64,000 nucleotides of DNA, from contig CM035229.1 in assembly GCA_020226215.1 (NCBI GenBank), forward strand, positions 82,167,343 to 82,231,342, read 5' to 3'. The stretch comes from Sindora glabra. Its lineage: Eukaryota > Streptophyta > Magnoliopsida > Fabales > Fabaceae. Under the pieces are notes generated by a model, which had not been told where the DNA came from, made no database searches, and saw only the letters and a program-made list of their open reading frames with translations. The first letter of the stretch is position 1. Every line of letters begins with the position of its first letter. Made by a program: the position numbers and the translations under genes. Shown here one piece after another: positions 24,714 through 37,595 of this stretch.

Positions 24714-24973
24714 ATGTTATGTTATATGATATGCCTTGAAAATAGAATTGTTATGTTACTTATGAAAGGAAATAAGATGTAGTAATGGTGTGATATATGG
24801 CATGTGATATAGTTGACCTTGGTTATGGAATTATAAGGTGAAATGAAATATGCGGCCATATATTGAAACATGGGATTATTATGAGAATACGATAAAATTG
24901 TCTTGAGACATGATATGTGAATGAAATGTATTATAACCTGTGATATGAGAAATACGATAGGGAAGATGATATA

Positions 24974-27014
24974 TGTTACACCTTGTAGAAAATTAGAATA
25001 TATTCTATATATTTTATTAATATTTATGTATATGTAATAATTAATTAATTATTGTAAATACAATTAAGATGAGAATTAATTTAAGAAAATAGAATTTTAT
25101 AATAAAAATAGAAAGAGTTAAGTTGATAAGATATTAGTGTAAAATTAGATTCGAGTAAGTATGTTTGGAAGAGAATTAAAAGCTATTTTTTTGAAACATT
25201 TTTTGGCTACCTTGAAATTACAAAGTTACCTTTAAAGACAATAAAAACTCCCCAAAACTTTCATCCTTCCTTATTTCTCCAACATTGCCATTGACCTTTC
25301 CTCCTTATATTCTCTTTCATTTACGTTCTCTCTAATTGACAAGAATTAAAACTCTAGCTTTAAGTTATCATCCAAAATCCTAGAGCAATTCAAGGTAACT
25401 CTTTATAATTCTATAGTTTGATGTGTTATCTATTGATTTTTAGTTTTTAAAGAAAGCCAAGGATTTAGGAAATTTTTTTATTTCTATTTAACATTACTAT
25501 TGCTTCCGATCAATCAATCACTCTTTTAGTTCTTTCCCTTCTTCTAACTTACCAAGTAAGTAGATAATCTACTTAATATAATTTTTTTATAATTTATATG
25601 AAATTTAAGTTTATATGATGTTTGTTTTTAGGAATTAGATGATTTAGCATGAAATCTTGTTATAGGAAGGTAATACTTATAATTCTAGGGTGGAAAATGT
25701 TATTAATGTTAAGTTGACTGGGGGTTTGAGTTGGGCATGGTGTGGAATGAAATAAGAAATAGAAATTTAATTTTTGTATAGTAAAATTTGATGAAGAATT
25801 AAAAAATTATAGTTTGTACTAGAATATAGTAATTAAGTATGCACTTGAGAAGCAATCCTAGCAAACTATACTTAACTACCATAATCGAGTACTTTCAAAA
25901 TATGTGGCCTTTGTATATAAATACTTAACTATGGTACTAAAGTATAGTCATAAGAGTTATATTGCAAGAGCTCATATTCAATTACTATAATTGAGTACAA
26001 CTTTGTGGGCAATTTTAGAACCAACATATTCGAGTATTGTAATTGATTATGGTTTCTAAAGATGTAACTTAGGTTCTAGTAATTGAATATAATATTTGAA
26101 ACCTATTCTATTTTTCCTAGTTTGATTTTATAATTAACTTTTACAATGTATATCACATGTATAGATTACTTATAACTACAATTTGAGTTATAAATATGAA
26201 TCTGAAACAACTTATTGTCCTATATCATAATTATACTAAAATTTTGCTTTGTTATAAGATAAATAATGATATAATAATGTATTTAGCTTACACAGTAACT
26301 TATTGATATGATTGATGATAGCATTATATATATTGGAATTATTGTGACTTTACAATTGAAATCCTAAAAAAGGATACATTTTTATGAAAATATGATAATA
26401 GAGGCGATAAAATGTGATGATATGAAATAGTATTAGATTCAAGAAATCATTTATAAGGGAATAAGGTAGGACTTAAGGGACAATAATGAAATTTGTGAAT
26501 GGATAAGGTTAATTTGGGAAGCACAAGGAAATTTAATATTTTCGTTTATTAATTCTCGATGTTTATTATTGTCTCTTGATACTAGTATGATTGTGAAAAA
26601 AACTTATTGATTATATAAATTAGAGATGTTAAGAATAGATGTTGTAGCACTCTTTTGAATATATATACACACATGTATTTAATAAGTAGATTGTTCATTT
26701 ACTAAGTTTATAACTTACTTTTTAGTTATTTTCCTTTATTTTCAAATATGCCTGCTAAAGCTCCTCCACTTCCACTAATAGATGAGGAGTGAAAGTCTTA
26801 TTAATATTTCATATTGAGATGCCATATTTAGAAATCAATTGTAAGTAGAAACGATTTGGGCCTTATAGAAATGATGTTAGCTCATGATAATTCAAACTCT
26901 ATTGTATATATTCCTTGGAAATTTTTATAAAATCAATTTGTTTATTAGCAACTGTGTAATGATACCAAATTTTGGTAGAGTAGGTTACTAAGAATTAAGA
27001 ATTGGGTTTTACAC
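24974..27014. repeat. LTR-like dispersed repeat, copy 2
   Basis: The unit begins TGTTACACCTTGTAGAAAAT, close to the TGTTACACCCCGTAGAAAAT start seen in many plant Gypsy LTRs, and the phrase GGGTTTTACA near 27014 is a plausible end. The interior includes the AAGTAGATAATCTACTTA block and a palindrome-word region (CTATACTTAACTACCATAAT). There is no clean 5-bp target duplication and no coding frame. Confidence 0.4.
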
Positions 27015-27620
27015 TAATCACAACCAAGTGGTTCGTGACAATGTAAATATCATATGCCAAATTCTCATTAATAAGCTTATGGAGAATATAATACTAACCC
27101 AGAAGGCACAAGGATGGTCAACTTATGAAGAATATAAAATTGACTCGAGGGACACAAGAAGGTTTATTTATTTTTATTATTAATTGTTGTGTATGGTGAC
27201 ATGGATTTGGAATCTACTCTTATTGGTTACATTTGTATGATATAAATATAATGATATGATTATGGTTGAACCTTTTAAGGCTACTTGGAAATGATTTGAT
27301 AATGTGAATATATATGTGTTAAGTTTTACAGGAAGATGGTCCAGTAGGTAAGTTTAATTCATTGTTATATTTATATATGTTGGAGTATTTACTTACTAAA
27401 TCTTGAACTCACTCATCTATAATTTATTTTGTAGATATAGAAGTTAAGTTTCACCACCATCTTCTCTAAATTAAACTTTTTAAAAGCTCTATGATTTGAT
27501 TGTTAGGTTGCACAGAATAGCATTTGGGGTTTTATTCTATATATAGGCTGTGGGTATAGGGATTGTATATTAAATCCCCTTTCGGGTTAGTTAGAGTGAC
27601 TCATCCTCATTTTAAGAGAA

Positions 27621-28540
27621 ATATAAGCAATTCTAACTTTCTCATATTTTATAAACTTTGTTAATGAATGAAATGCTCCCTCTTTTCAAATATTGTCTTC
27701 CCTCTTGTTTGATACTTTAGTTTATTAACTAAAATAGTGATAAGTGAATGATATTAGACTAGTAGAAATTGGATAGTGAATTTTACATTGATCACTATTA
27801 AGTTAGAGTCATAACATTATTACTTATCAAATATTAAGTTTTTCATTAATGATCATAATTATTTATAATTTATCCTCTAAAGTATATTTTATACTTAGAA
27901 AATGAAATTCCTTTACAATTGGTTCATATTTACCATACAAAACAAAGTATCATTCCTTTTGCAATTATTATTATTTATAATTATACATATAGTATAATTT
28001 GTGGCAAATTTTCTATACTTACTTTAAAATATATGCTTTGCCTTTAAATACGTGTTTAATGATTTTTTTGCACCTATAAGTTCTTATGCTTGAATTATTT
28101 TTTAACAAGTCACTATGAGTTTTATATAAAAAAAATCTTATAAGGTACTATATATTTTTAACATATAATTATATTCAACATTTTTGAATTAAAGTGTCCT
28201 TCTTCAGGATTACATTCTTCAACTTAAGCTTGTAGGTGGAAGTATTTAATAGTTTTCCTTGGGTTGAAAGGACCAAGAATATAAGTGACCTATAATGCAA
28301 GATTAGTAGCATGAGTTAGTTATCCTTTGGGATAAGATTTACCAAAACCATGAAGGAAAATAGCTAAGAGACTTGACTTTTGGAGTTCAACAAAGTATCA
28401 TTCTATGGAAAGACTAAAAGGCACCAATTACATATATATTGGGTCCATAACCATCTGTTATTAATTAAATTAATTATAGTCGGGTTTTGTAGATAAATAA
28501 AAAATCCCAAAGTGAAATAGATTTCAATAAGTGTGGGTGC
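27621..28540. other. Upstream intergenic region of RTM2-like gene 2
   Basis: AT-rich DNA without any supported gene. A TATA-like ACATATATATTGG near 28430 is the best promoter candidate for the gene starting at 28555. Confidence 0.35.
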
Positions 28541-28554
28541 AATAAATAACTCAA

Positions 28555-29329
28555 ATGGAAAAAGAGCAACGCGTATACGAAGATTTTGAACCTTATTGTA
28601 GATGGTATTCTACCAAAGAAAAGGACATTATCGACATCCAGCTCAAGGGTACATCTATATCCGTATTAATTTCTTTTTCCATTCCAAATTCTATGATTTT
28701 TTTGGTTAAATAATTTAACAAAAATTTCTTGTATACTCCAATTATATCATATATTTTTTGCAATACTTAATAAATAAAGGATAATTATTATTTTTATTAT
28801 TTAATTATCAATTTTATTGAATTATGAATATTAAAAATATGATTTTTAAAATTTTTAAAATGCTAAGAATCATACAAATTGAAAATTATTATCATACATT
28901 TACAGATTTAAATTAAGAACATATGATATAGTTGATACATATAAAAATTTCCCATAATGTAATGTTATATATTTATGGATTTGATTCTTATCAGGTTTTA
29001 GAAAGCAACAACTTCATGTTAAACTGTTTGGAAAAAGGTTCATAGAAATATCAGGAGAACAACCTGTGGATCTGGATCCACTTAAATGGCAACGTTTCCG
29101 CAAGCAAATTAAACTTGAAAATGATTACAAACCAATTGATATCTTTGCACATTTCTCTGTTGGCAGTGGAATTCTTTCCATTACAATATCCAAAAAGCAA
29201 GAATCTGGACGTCAATTAATGAATTTATGTTTACGTTTCAAAGTTGGATTCATTACTTTGTTGGTGCTAGTGCTTGTCTTTGCAACTTGGATGCCCAAAA
29301 AAATATGGATATGTGCTCCTAATCTTTGA
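28555..29329 (+). CDS. RTM2-like HSP20-domain membrane protein, copy 2
   Basis: Exons 28555-28648 and 28995-29329 are joined at the same phase-1 glycine codon as the other copies (donor GTACAT, acceptor TTATCAG), giving 142 residues, the shortest of the four. The N-terminus MEKEQRVYEDFEPYCRWY aligns with the paralogues. The alpha-crystallin domain is recognisable by LKGFRKQQLHV, then ISGEQPVD, WQRFRKQIKLE and GILSITISK. The linker between the domain and the hydrophobic segment (about residues 115-131, GFITLLVLVLVF) is very short. The C-terminus is basic, then hydrophobic, and ends in APNL. The frame is open across both exons, so it is potentially functional despite higher AT content than copies 3 and 4. 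Confidence 0.8.
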
Positions 29330-32029
29330 ATTTATTAATTCTTTTTTTATATTTATTGAATTGAATTAATTTCTAAACATATGTTGTATCATTCATGTAA
29401 AATTTATGATGTCAAAATAACAAGGCAGTTATGGCAAAGATGTTTTTGTAAATAAAATCATATTGTTCTGGGTCAGGTTTCTGGATTGGAAATTAAACCC
29501 CTCCAAAATAACTGTAATTTTGCTTAAAAATTATTTAAATTATATGATTTATGCTAAAAATTATATTAAAAATTAGCTCATTTGTTAAATAGACTAAGTT
29601 CAATTTATGATTAATTTAACTTGCTTAATTTATGAAATAATTATAATTAAATCTTGATAATATGATTTATGAAATACATTTGAATATCATTTTTTATGTG
29701 ATTTTAAAATAATGAGTGAATCTTAATAAATCAATAATACAAGCTAACTTGATTCTTTTTGTTGAAAGTTACTTGTTAATTAAACTGAACAATTTGCAGA
29801 CTTAATTTGAACTAAAATTGAAATAATTATTCATTTGAATATAAATTGAATTTCTAATCTAGACAAATTTTTCATGCCAAACTACATTGATTTAAAACTT
29901 AATTTAATTTGAGTTGTATCTACTTATCATTATCAAATTACTGATAGATGTCATTTTTATTATTACCAACATTGATTTTGATATAATAGTAATTTTTAAA
30001 TTATAAAAAAACTTAAGATGATGGATATTAATTATAATTGATACTTATTAGGATGTGGTAATATTTTTGAAATTAATGGCAAACTTACAACATTAATTTT
30101 AAACTTAATTATGTCTAAAGCTAAACTATGAAAATATAAGATGTTGATTTTCTACATTATGGTCCAAAAGGCATTTGAAACATCTTGTAGGAAGAGATAA
30201 AATATTTACATATTGGTTTCAGATGACATTGACATTTAAAAGTTTGATAACCACCAGCTTACTTTGAAAATGGTGATAAATAGAACATTACTTTTGCATT
30301 AATAACTGACAACTATTATTTTTCATAGTCTATAAATTTATGTCTAACTTTTTTTATGCTTGGATGGCATAAGAGGACAACACACCCATTGTGTTGCACA
30401 TTTAAAAATCTTTTAACTATAGTTATTTTCTATTCTCAATATTTTAAAATAGAAGGTATTTGTAATTGGTTGAGATGCTCCTATAAGATTTAAGTCATTT
30501 CTAAATATGCAATAAGGATGGATGTATTGTTCTTATATTCCACTCATTACTTTAAAGCAAAAAATGAATGGCTAATGCTTGTAAAATTTTATAGAACTCT
30601 TGAAGAAAACAAATTAACTTTCTTCAATACATAAAAATTTACAATAAAGATTTTAATTTTAAGATTTTAGTTTATTCTGATACATAAATATGTATTGATG
30701 ATTTAATATTATTTTTATATAGGTTGTTTTATGGAATACAATAGATATAATAATATGAAAAAAATGTCAGAATAAATTTACAAAATTATTTATCTGTTTT
30801 CTCATCTGATTATATTTTCATAATAAATTATTTAATGATAATTAAATTTTTTTATAAATTTGAATATTCAGTATTTGGTTAATAAAATATAAAAATAGAA
30901 GATATTGAAACATAAATAAATTTCTATATAAATTCATAATATATTTACATATTAAGACATTGTTGTTAAAAAATTAATGTTTAAAGATATTTCAAAAACC
31001 TCAAACATTAATTTTATGAATATTTAACATCTAAAGGTATTCCACAAGTTTAAAAAGCATTTCAAGAGACTCGTTGTAGAAAGTTTACACATTGATTCTG
31101 TATATAACTAAAGTCTAATGCCATAGCAAACACCAACTTTCTTAGAATGAAGCATGATTAACATATTGGTTTTGTTAGAATAACTAACGTCTAAGGCTTT
31201 CCAAGCTGCTTATAAATTTCATTCTCATTCTCTATCTAAGACACCTCTACAATACCTTTCTCTCTATTACCTAATTCAAAGGTTTGAGTGGCAGAATGGA
31301 ATGGGTTACTTATTGTTGTAGCACATCTCAAAGTGCTATCAGTCTACTTCAATCATTCCATTTATTCTTTGATAAGTAATGAGATTTGAAAAATAATAAA
31401 ATATGCTACATGAATGGATAAGATGGTTAAAGTGAACTGATAGCTTTTGAAAATGTACTATCGGATAGGTAAGCTATCTTTAAAGTTCACTCAAACTTTA
31501 GAATTACTAATAGAGGCTAATATATTGTAGATATTTCTAAAATATTTGCTGAATGTCTATAACTGTATTGTGAAATAAAACTTTATTCAATACATGAGAA
31601 TTTGCCTTAAGGAGTTAAATATAAATGTTTATAAATTTAGTTTAGATTTTATATTGTAAATCATATTAATTTTGATGTTATGTTATAGTTTTAGTGTAGT
31701 TTTTGTGATCATTTTACTATCTCAATATATATATGCACACATATATATAATGAGATTTAGATAGTGATAAAATATTAAAATGTTAAATAAATTTGCAAAT
31801 TATTTACTTTTTATTCATCTATTTGTACTTTCATAATAAATTATTCAATAATAATTAAATTTTATATTAAATTTGTATAATTGATATTTAAATTACAAAA
31901 TTTACCAAATAGAAGGCACTAAAACATAAATATGCCCTTGTTTAAAATAATTAAAAAATAACATTATACTTCTAAAATTATAAAAGTTTATTTTAATTAC
32001 TTAATTAGTAAATCCATAAATGTACTGGT
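29330..32029. other. AT-rich intergenic DNA between RTM2-like copies 2 and 3
   Basis: No coding frame or RNA gene is supported. There are diverged repeats of short AT-rich words (for example TTTTCTCATCTGATTATATTTTC-like blocks near 30795 and 31810, followed by similar sequence), suggesting an old duplication of several hundred bp. Confidence 0.4.
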
Positions 32030-33890
32030 AATGAAAGAAGTTGTGAAAAGATTTAGGATAAATGTTCAATTATAGAAAATGAAGTTCAAATATAAAAACA
32101 AGCATAATTGGACAAATTATAATGTTATGTAAAGTTAGAATTGAAATAAGATGTGTGAAGAAAATTTAGAGATATTAAATACCCAAAATACTCTTGATTA
32201 CCTTTGAAACTACAAAACTGCCATTTAGCAATTAAAAATCTCAAAACTCCTCATTCACTTCCCATTTTCACTCAGCTTTAAACCATTGACTTCCCTCTCA
32301 TCTTCCACTTTATCCAATTCTCCTCCAAATCTTCAAGTGACTCTCAAGAATTCAATGTTATTTTCCAAGACTAGCCACCAAAACCATCTATAATCAAGAT
32401 ATGGAGCTTTATATTGTGATTTTGTGATTAGGTTTTCTTAGAAATAATAATAGAATAGAAAATTAGGAATTTACACCTTTGTTTGAATTGTAATGATAGG
32501 AAAAGACTTCTACCTTTCTAGTTAAGCTCAAATCTTCCACATTTCTCCAATTAAGGTAAGTAGATAATTTATTTACTTTATAAAATTCTTTCATTTGACA
32601 AGTTTAATTCCCTAACTAATACTTTTGAATTTATTGGATAAACTAAACCTATAACAATGTATAAATGATGAACTTGAGTTGTATTGAGTTAGTATATGTG
32701 AAATATGCTATGTTAGATTAGATTTAGAAAGATTGTGAAGCTGCATGTTAAATTTGATAGATATTAGTTAAGTTTATATATTTTTGAATTAACGTTTTGG
32801 AAAATTCCAAATAGTACTTGAGTTTGCCTTGTGAGTAGTACAAGCAAGGCAGTAGTTGAGTATCATACTTAAGTACTAAAGGCCCTTGACTTATTGCCTT
32901 CAAATACTCTAGTATTGGCTTTAAAATGGCTACTATTTGAGTTTTGTACTCAAGTAGCCCATCCCTTCCTTACCCAACCTTTAGGTATTTAAAGTAAAGT
33001 GAGTCTAATGATTAATAAGACATGTATATACTAAAAATTGTTTAAAATATAAGTGACTTATATTGACATGCATATGATGAAATTGTTTGAATTATAAATA
33101 AAGTATAGATTATGATTCTTGGGTTAATTTTGTCATGATCAATTACAAATTGGTTTGTGATAAGATTGTGAATAGCTAAAATTAATGGTGGATCTTGATA
33201 GGATATTTTGAAAGGGCCAAAAATTTTGGAAGGGGAAATAATTTATGTAAAAAATATTTTTCAAACTTTTTTCATATAATTATATGATATTAATACATGA
33301 TTTAAAAAAAATTTATGGTAGGGGCAATGCCTTCTAATCCCTTAAAAGCTCCACCACTAGTTGAAATGTGATATTGAAGAATTATGATATTAAAACAATG
33401 AATCAAATTGAATGCACTGGATCTTGATTTTTGATTTATGATTAGGGGAATGCTAGGAGGAATAATGTTAAGATTATAATTGATAAATACATGGAAGGAT
33501 AAAGATGGAATTGTGACTAATATTTTAGGAGGCACAAGATAGATTTACTATTATTGTTTGTATACCGAATGCTTTGCTTAGAATTAGTTGGTAGTAATCA
33601 TGTTTTATCTACATGATGAATAAGAATATATGTGCATATATTTGTTAAGTAAATTATCTACTTATTAAAATTTCAAGTATTATCATTTTATTTCTTTAAA
33701 AATAATTTTATGTTATCAGAGTGAAGCTCCACAACTACCACTAAAAATTTAAGAGTAATGTCATGATGTAAGCATTCATCATTAGAAAATAGAAAGCTAG
33801 TATAGATATTTGATAGGGGCTTTTGAGAGAAGATCTTGTAAATATTAGAAAGCATGCTAGTTAAACCTTAAATGTAAATGTTATTTTTAA
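32030..33890. repeat. LTR-like dispersed repeat, copy 3
   Basis: The order of landmarks follows copies 1 and 2: AAAATCTCAAAACTCCTCATT, then AAGGTAAGTAGATAATTTAT, then a palindrome-word region (AGTATCATACTTAAGTACT), then AAGTAAATTATCTACTTATT, then a GAAGCTCCACAACTACCACT block that matches GCTCCTCCACTTCCACTA in copy 2. Non-coding; termini not resolved. Confidence 0.4.
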
Positions 33891-34438
33891 TAAAAGAATA
33901 ATAATAGTTTCAAAAAAAATTAATAGATTTAGATTATTTAAAAACTATCGTGTAAAGATATCGAAGTAAGATTAAATAGACCGGTGATTATTAATAAGCA
34001 AACTTTACTTCAAAAAAATAAAATTTTATCCATTTCCAAGAACTTTAGTAGTATAATAATATCCATTATTGTTTTAGGAAATTTACTTTGAGCGTTGTTT
34101 GCTGCATTAAATGAATTACCACGAAAAAAATTAACACACCTGACTTTTTGCTAGAATATAATTATGTATTAAAGAATAAAATGGAATCGCTTTTTAGGTC
34201 ATTGCTTTCTTCGAAATATTAATTCCTTGGACCTTTGTACATAATTGATAACCTAACCCAGCCCGCAAGACTAGCAGATGTGCTCTTTGCTGCCATTACT
34301 CCAAACGGAAACCAATTATTAAGCAAGAATCATTCTCTAATTAATAAAACCCCATCCCATATATATGGAATTTACTTGGCAATCAGATTGCTTATTTACA
34401 CACCATTTTCCTCATACATCAAAGACAGAGACAATAAT

Positions 34439-35063
34439 ATGGGAAACATCCTTGCAGGAGGGAAAGGCGGGCGCATATACGACGATATTGAGCCTGAACT
34501 CAGATGGCATAGAAAGGAGGATGAAGACGTTGCTGAAATTCGACTATGTCCATGTACGTTTCTTCCTTCTTACTTTTCTTCTTCTTCTTCTTCCTCCATG
34601 TATGGTGCTTGTTTTTTTTGAAAGTAACTTGTACGGAGCTTCTGTTTTGTGTTGCGCAGGTTTGAAGAAAGATCAAGTTCGTGTCGTGACTAACAGGCGT
34701 AGTCTGACAGTGTGTGCAGAAAAGCCCTTAGAGCCACCAAATTGGGAACGTTATCGCAAAGAAGTTAAACTTGAGAGGGAACACAAGGCAGACGAAATCC
34801 GTTCACGTCTTTCTTTCGACGGACTTCTCACCATTACCATACCTAAAAACCCCACTCCTGCGCTTAAACTCCGCAAATCATTTGAAAATGTCATGAGTTC
34901 CGACTTTATCAAATCATTGTCTTCCAAACTTCAAATGGACGACAAAAATTGTCTTTCTAAGGTTGGAATCCTCGTTCTGGTCCTTGATCTGCTCGCCGTG
35001 CTCGTGTTTTCCTTTGCAGTATTTTTCATTTGTAATTTATGCAACAGTAAAAGTAAAAAGTAG
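34439..35063 (+). CDS. RTM2-like HSP20-domain membrane protein, copy 3
   Basis: Exons 34439-34553 and 34660-35063 are joined in phase 1 (donor GTACGT, acceptor TTGCGCAG), giving 172 residues. The 106-bp intron is the second shortest of the four. The N-terminus MGNILAGGKGGRIYDDIEPE contains a Gly-2 that fits a permissive N-myristoylation pattern. The HSP20-like domain covers about residues 13-100, with LKKDQVRV, WERYRKEVKLE and GLLTITIPK. At the exon junction the usual LKGFK reads LCPCLK, replacing the conserved glycine with cysteines. A longer linker leads to a hydrophobic segment at about 140-163, ending in a lysine-rich tail (SKSKK). A competing reading that runs through the intron is open but would add unrelated Ser/Leu-rich sequence, so I prefer the spliced model. 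Confidence 0.8.
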
Positions 35064-36736
35064 GGACATAATATTTGTTGTTGACTTATGGTTATTCCCC
35101 CATCCGGATGATTTGCTTTTATTTCTTTTTTTTTTATTTTGTAATAAAACGAAGCGAAAGAAAGATAACTTTTATGTTTATTAATTATTGTAAGAATATG
35201 CGCTGTGGTTTTTATAATTATTATGTTTAATTTACAAACTTTAACCGGTTCTCACTTGGTTGCAATTTACTCCCGTAATAATCTTCCTTTTTCTTCTCCG
35301 TATTCTTTACGTGAACATTGTCCAGCTGATAACCAACAAAATCATTCATCATTATTTTTTTTCATAATAATATATACTAGTTAACACTTTTCAGCAGGAT
35401 CTATTTTTTTTTTTAAACTTATAATAGTAAATATTGTTAATTCAATAAACACAATATACACACAAATCTGAAATTAAATTCAAAATGTAATCAAATATAA
35501 ATGTCACTCATCATTTCAGTGATTCTATACCTGTATTCATCTGCTTTACATTCCATCTATATTTATATCTCCTTTCTGAATTTTTTTAAGCTAATGATTG
35601 AAAATTTCTTTCAAGAATAATTTAAACAACAATCCAAATATTAAACATTTGAAATCAGAAAAAGAATCCAATTATATTTGATAGCGTAAACCATATAATT
35701 GCATGTGAGTTTGAAAAAGAAAAAAAAAATTGAAGTTGGTGCCATTTGATTCTTTTTTCTAGACTTTGACCCTCAAGGACGTACTGACATACCTATATGA
35801 ATTTTTCTAACCCAACCCCATAGTTGTTAAGGGGATAAACGAATTAAATTGAATCGAATATTTATGTATTTAAGCATGAATTCATAAAAAATAAAAAAGA
35901 GAATGACAAGCCAAATATCATTAAATTGGAATATTTCGAATTTAAATTTGAGCTCGGACTTAAACCTAAATGTATTTAGATGGACTTCTTCAAGTAATAA
36001 CAAGTAATATGTTATTAAGTTCTAATTTTTTATTAAATTTGAAATATTCAAATTTGAATTCGAGATAAACTTACACAACCTTATTAAAAATAATTTGTTA
36101 TTTAACCTAATTTGATTATATAGTTAAAATCTTGTTTTTCACAAATGAACTAAAAATTAATTTATTTTATTTTATTTTATTTATCAATATAATTTTTATA
36201 ATCATCAAATTTATTAAAAATGTTTACACAATTATCACATATATCAATAATTATATTTAGAAAAAGCTTACTATTTTAAAAAAAGTATCATATTTTTTTA
36301 TACAATATCTACAATTACTTATATGACTGAAAATTGTTTATGTACTATATTATTTATATATATTATAAAAATAAAAGATATATTTTTAATTAATAAACTT
36401 GTTTAAGTTTGCGAATAGTTCAAACTGAATAATATGATATTTAAGTTTGACTTTGTATATTAATTAAGTTTGATTCATTTAAATTTTAATGCAAATCAAA
36501 TCATTTGTAAATTGATGTTAAACTATTTAAAAGTAGCTCAATTTGCTTTGTACTCCTATCGAATGAGTTTGATTTTAAAAAATAATTAAATAAATTGAAA
36601 GACATTCACAATAGTAATTCTTTTTGGGGTAAGAAACGTTCACAGCGGTGATGATAAACTATATAATTGTTGATAAGAGAATGTTAAAAAAAAAGATTTC
36701 GATGAGAAAATAAAATCACAAAGTAAGGTCATACAT
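35064..36736. other. Intergenic region, AT-rich
   Basis: No gene is supported. It contains the candidate hAT-like repeat at 35828-36558 and ends just before the tRNA gene. Confidence 0.4.
35828..36558. mobile_element. Candidate hAT-like non-autonomous element
   Basis: The left edge TAAGGGGATAAACGAATT and the reverse-complemented right edge TAGGAGTACAAAGCAAATT are similar to each other and to the ends of the better-supported element at 1775-2439. The interior has the same style of AT-rich GAATTTGAA/AATTGAAT words. No matching 8-bp flanks were found, so the call is tentative. Confidence 0.38.
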
Positions 36737-36812
36737 GCGGGGATAGCTCAGTTGGGAGAGCGTCTTCAGACTGAAGATCTGAAGGTCGCGTGTTCGATCC
36801 ACGCTCACCGCA
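36737..36812 (+). tRNA. tRNA-Phe (anticodon GAA) with 3-nt insertion
   Basis: Acceptor stem, D arm, anticodon loop CTGAAGA (36771-36777, anticodon GAA at 36773-36775), variable loop, T arm (GTTCGATCC) and discriminator A all match the nuclear plant tRNA-Phe consensus. CCA is not encoded and there is no intron. The gene is 76 nt rather than the usual 73 because TCT (36763-36765) is inserted between the base after the D stem and the normal anticodon stem. The insertion lets the anticodon stem extend from 5 to 7 perfect pairs (CTTCAGA with TCTGAAG). A T-rich stretch from about 36816 could terminate Pol III. A functional variant or a decaying copy are both possible. Confidence 0.85.
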
Positions 36813-37595
36813 GATTTCGGAATTTTAATTTTCAATTTTCCCCAGCCAACATTGTTAGTTGTTACAGTGCGTCTCCGTTCCGTTGATTTGCCTTCATCAT
36901 TTATTATTACCTTTTTCTCCACTCTTCAGCCAATATTACAGCGGGTCTTCATCCGCTCCTTTAATATGCTATCATCATTTTACAGGATTCCTGTTAAAAC
37001 CATTGCTAGCTTCAGATCGCTTGGGTTTTTTTTTCATGATGCGATTCTGGTTTAAGTTAACTACTTCCTCTGCTTAAGAGTGTTCAAATTTTGGAATCAG
37101 AACCCTCAGTAATTCCTCCAGTTTCTGCTTCCCTCTGACGAATTTCACAGTGAAATTTTGGCTTATCGTAAGTTTCCTGTTGGCCCCATCTGTTTGTCAA
37201 TATTAATCTCTTGCGTTTGCCGCCTTATGATATTCGAAGAGGCTGAACAAATGTTCCCTTCATTTCTTTCTCCTTAATCTGAAAAGAGGCATGGTCAGTA
37301 ACCCAAATAATCAATGGTATATGAAGGAAAGAAAAGAAACAAATTAATTTGAAAAATATCATGAAGATTATTATTATTATGATGGAGAGATAACCTATAT
37401 ATATAGCTAAAGAATATTCATGACCGAGAAAGCAAGACAAGCAGGCTGTTTTGTCTAAACCACAGGTGAAGCAGCCAAAAAACCTTGCCCATAGGCATCG
37501 CCAAAGTATAATTCTCCAAAAGCAAGAAAACGACCCCATTATATTGCTGCAGCATAGAGACAAACTATTCCAGAAGCTGTTGGCCAACTCCATTA

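Larger units (their letters stand above)
22441..24900. repeat. Dispersed LTR-like repeat, copy 1
   Basis: This stretch shares an order of features with 24974-27014 and 32030-33890: a C/T-rich segment around CTCAAAACTCC...TTCTC, then AAGTAAGTAGATAT, then a run of short palindrome-like words (here ATAATTGACTATTAAG and AACTATGGCATCC). No coding frame is present. The pattern resembles Ty3/Gypsy-type LTR or non-coding LARD sequence, but ends and target duplications could not be fixed for this copy. Confidence 0.35.

Noticed and set aside
34365..35063. Continuous 232-codon frame through the intron of RTM2-like copy 3
   Set aside because: It enters the gene from a different upstream frame and inserts a Ser/Leu-rich stretch exactly where the three paralogues have an intron; the spliced model gives the conserved N-terminus.
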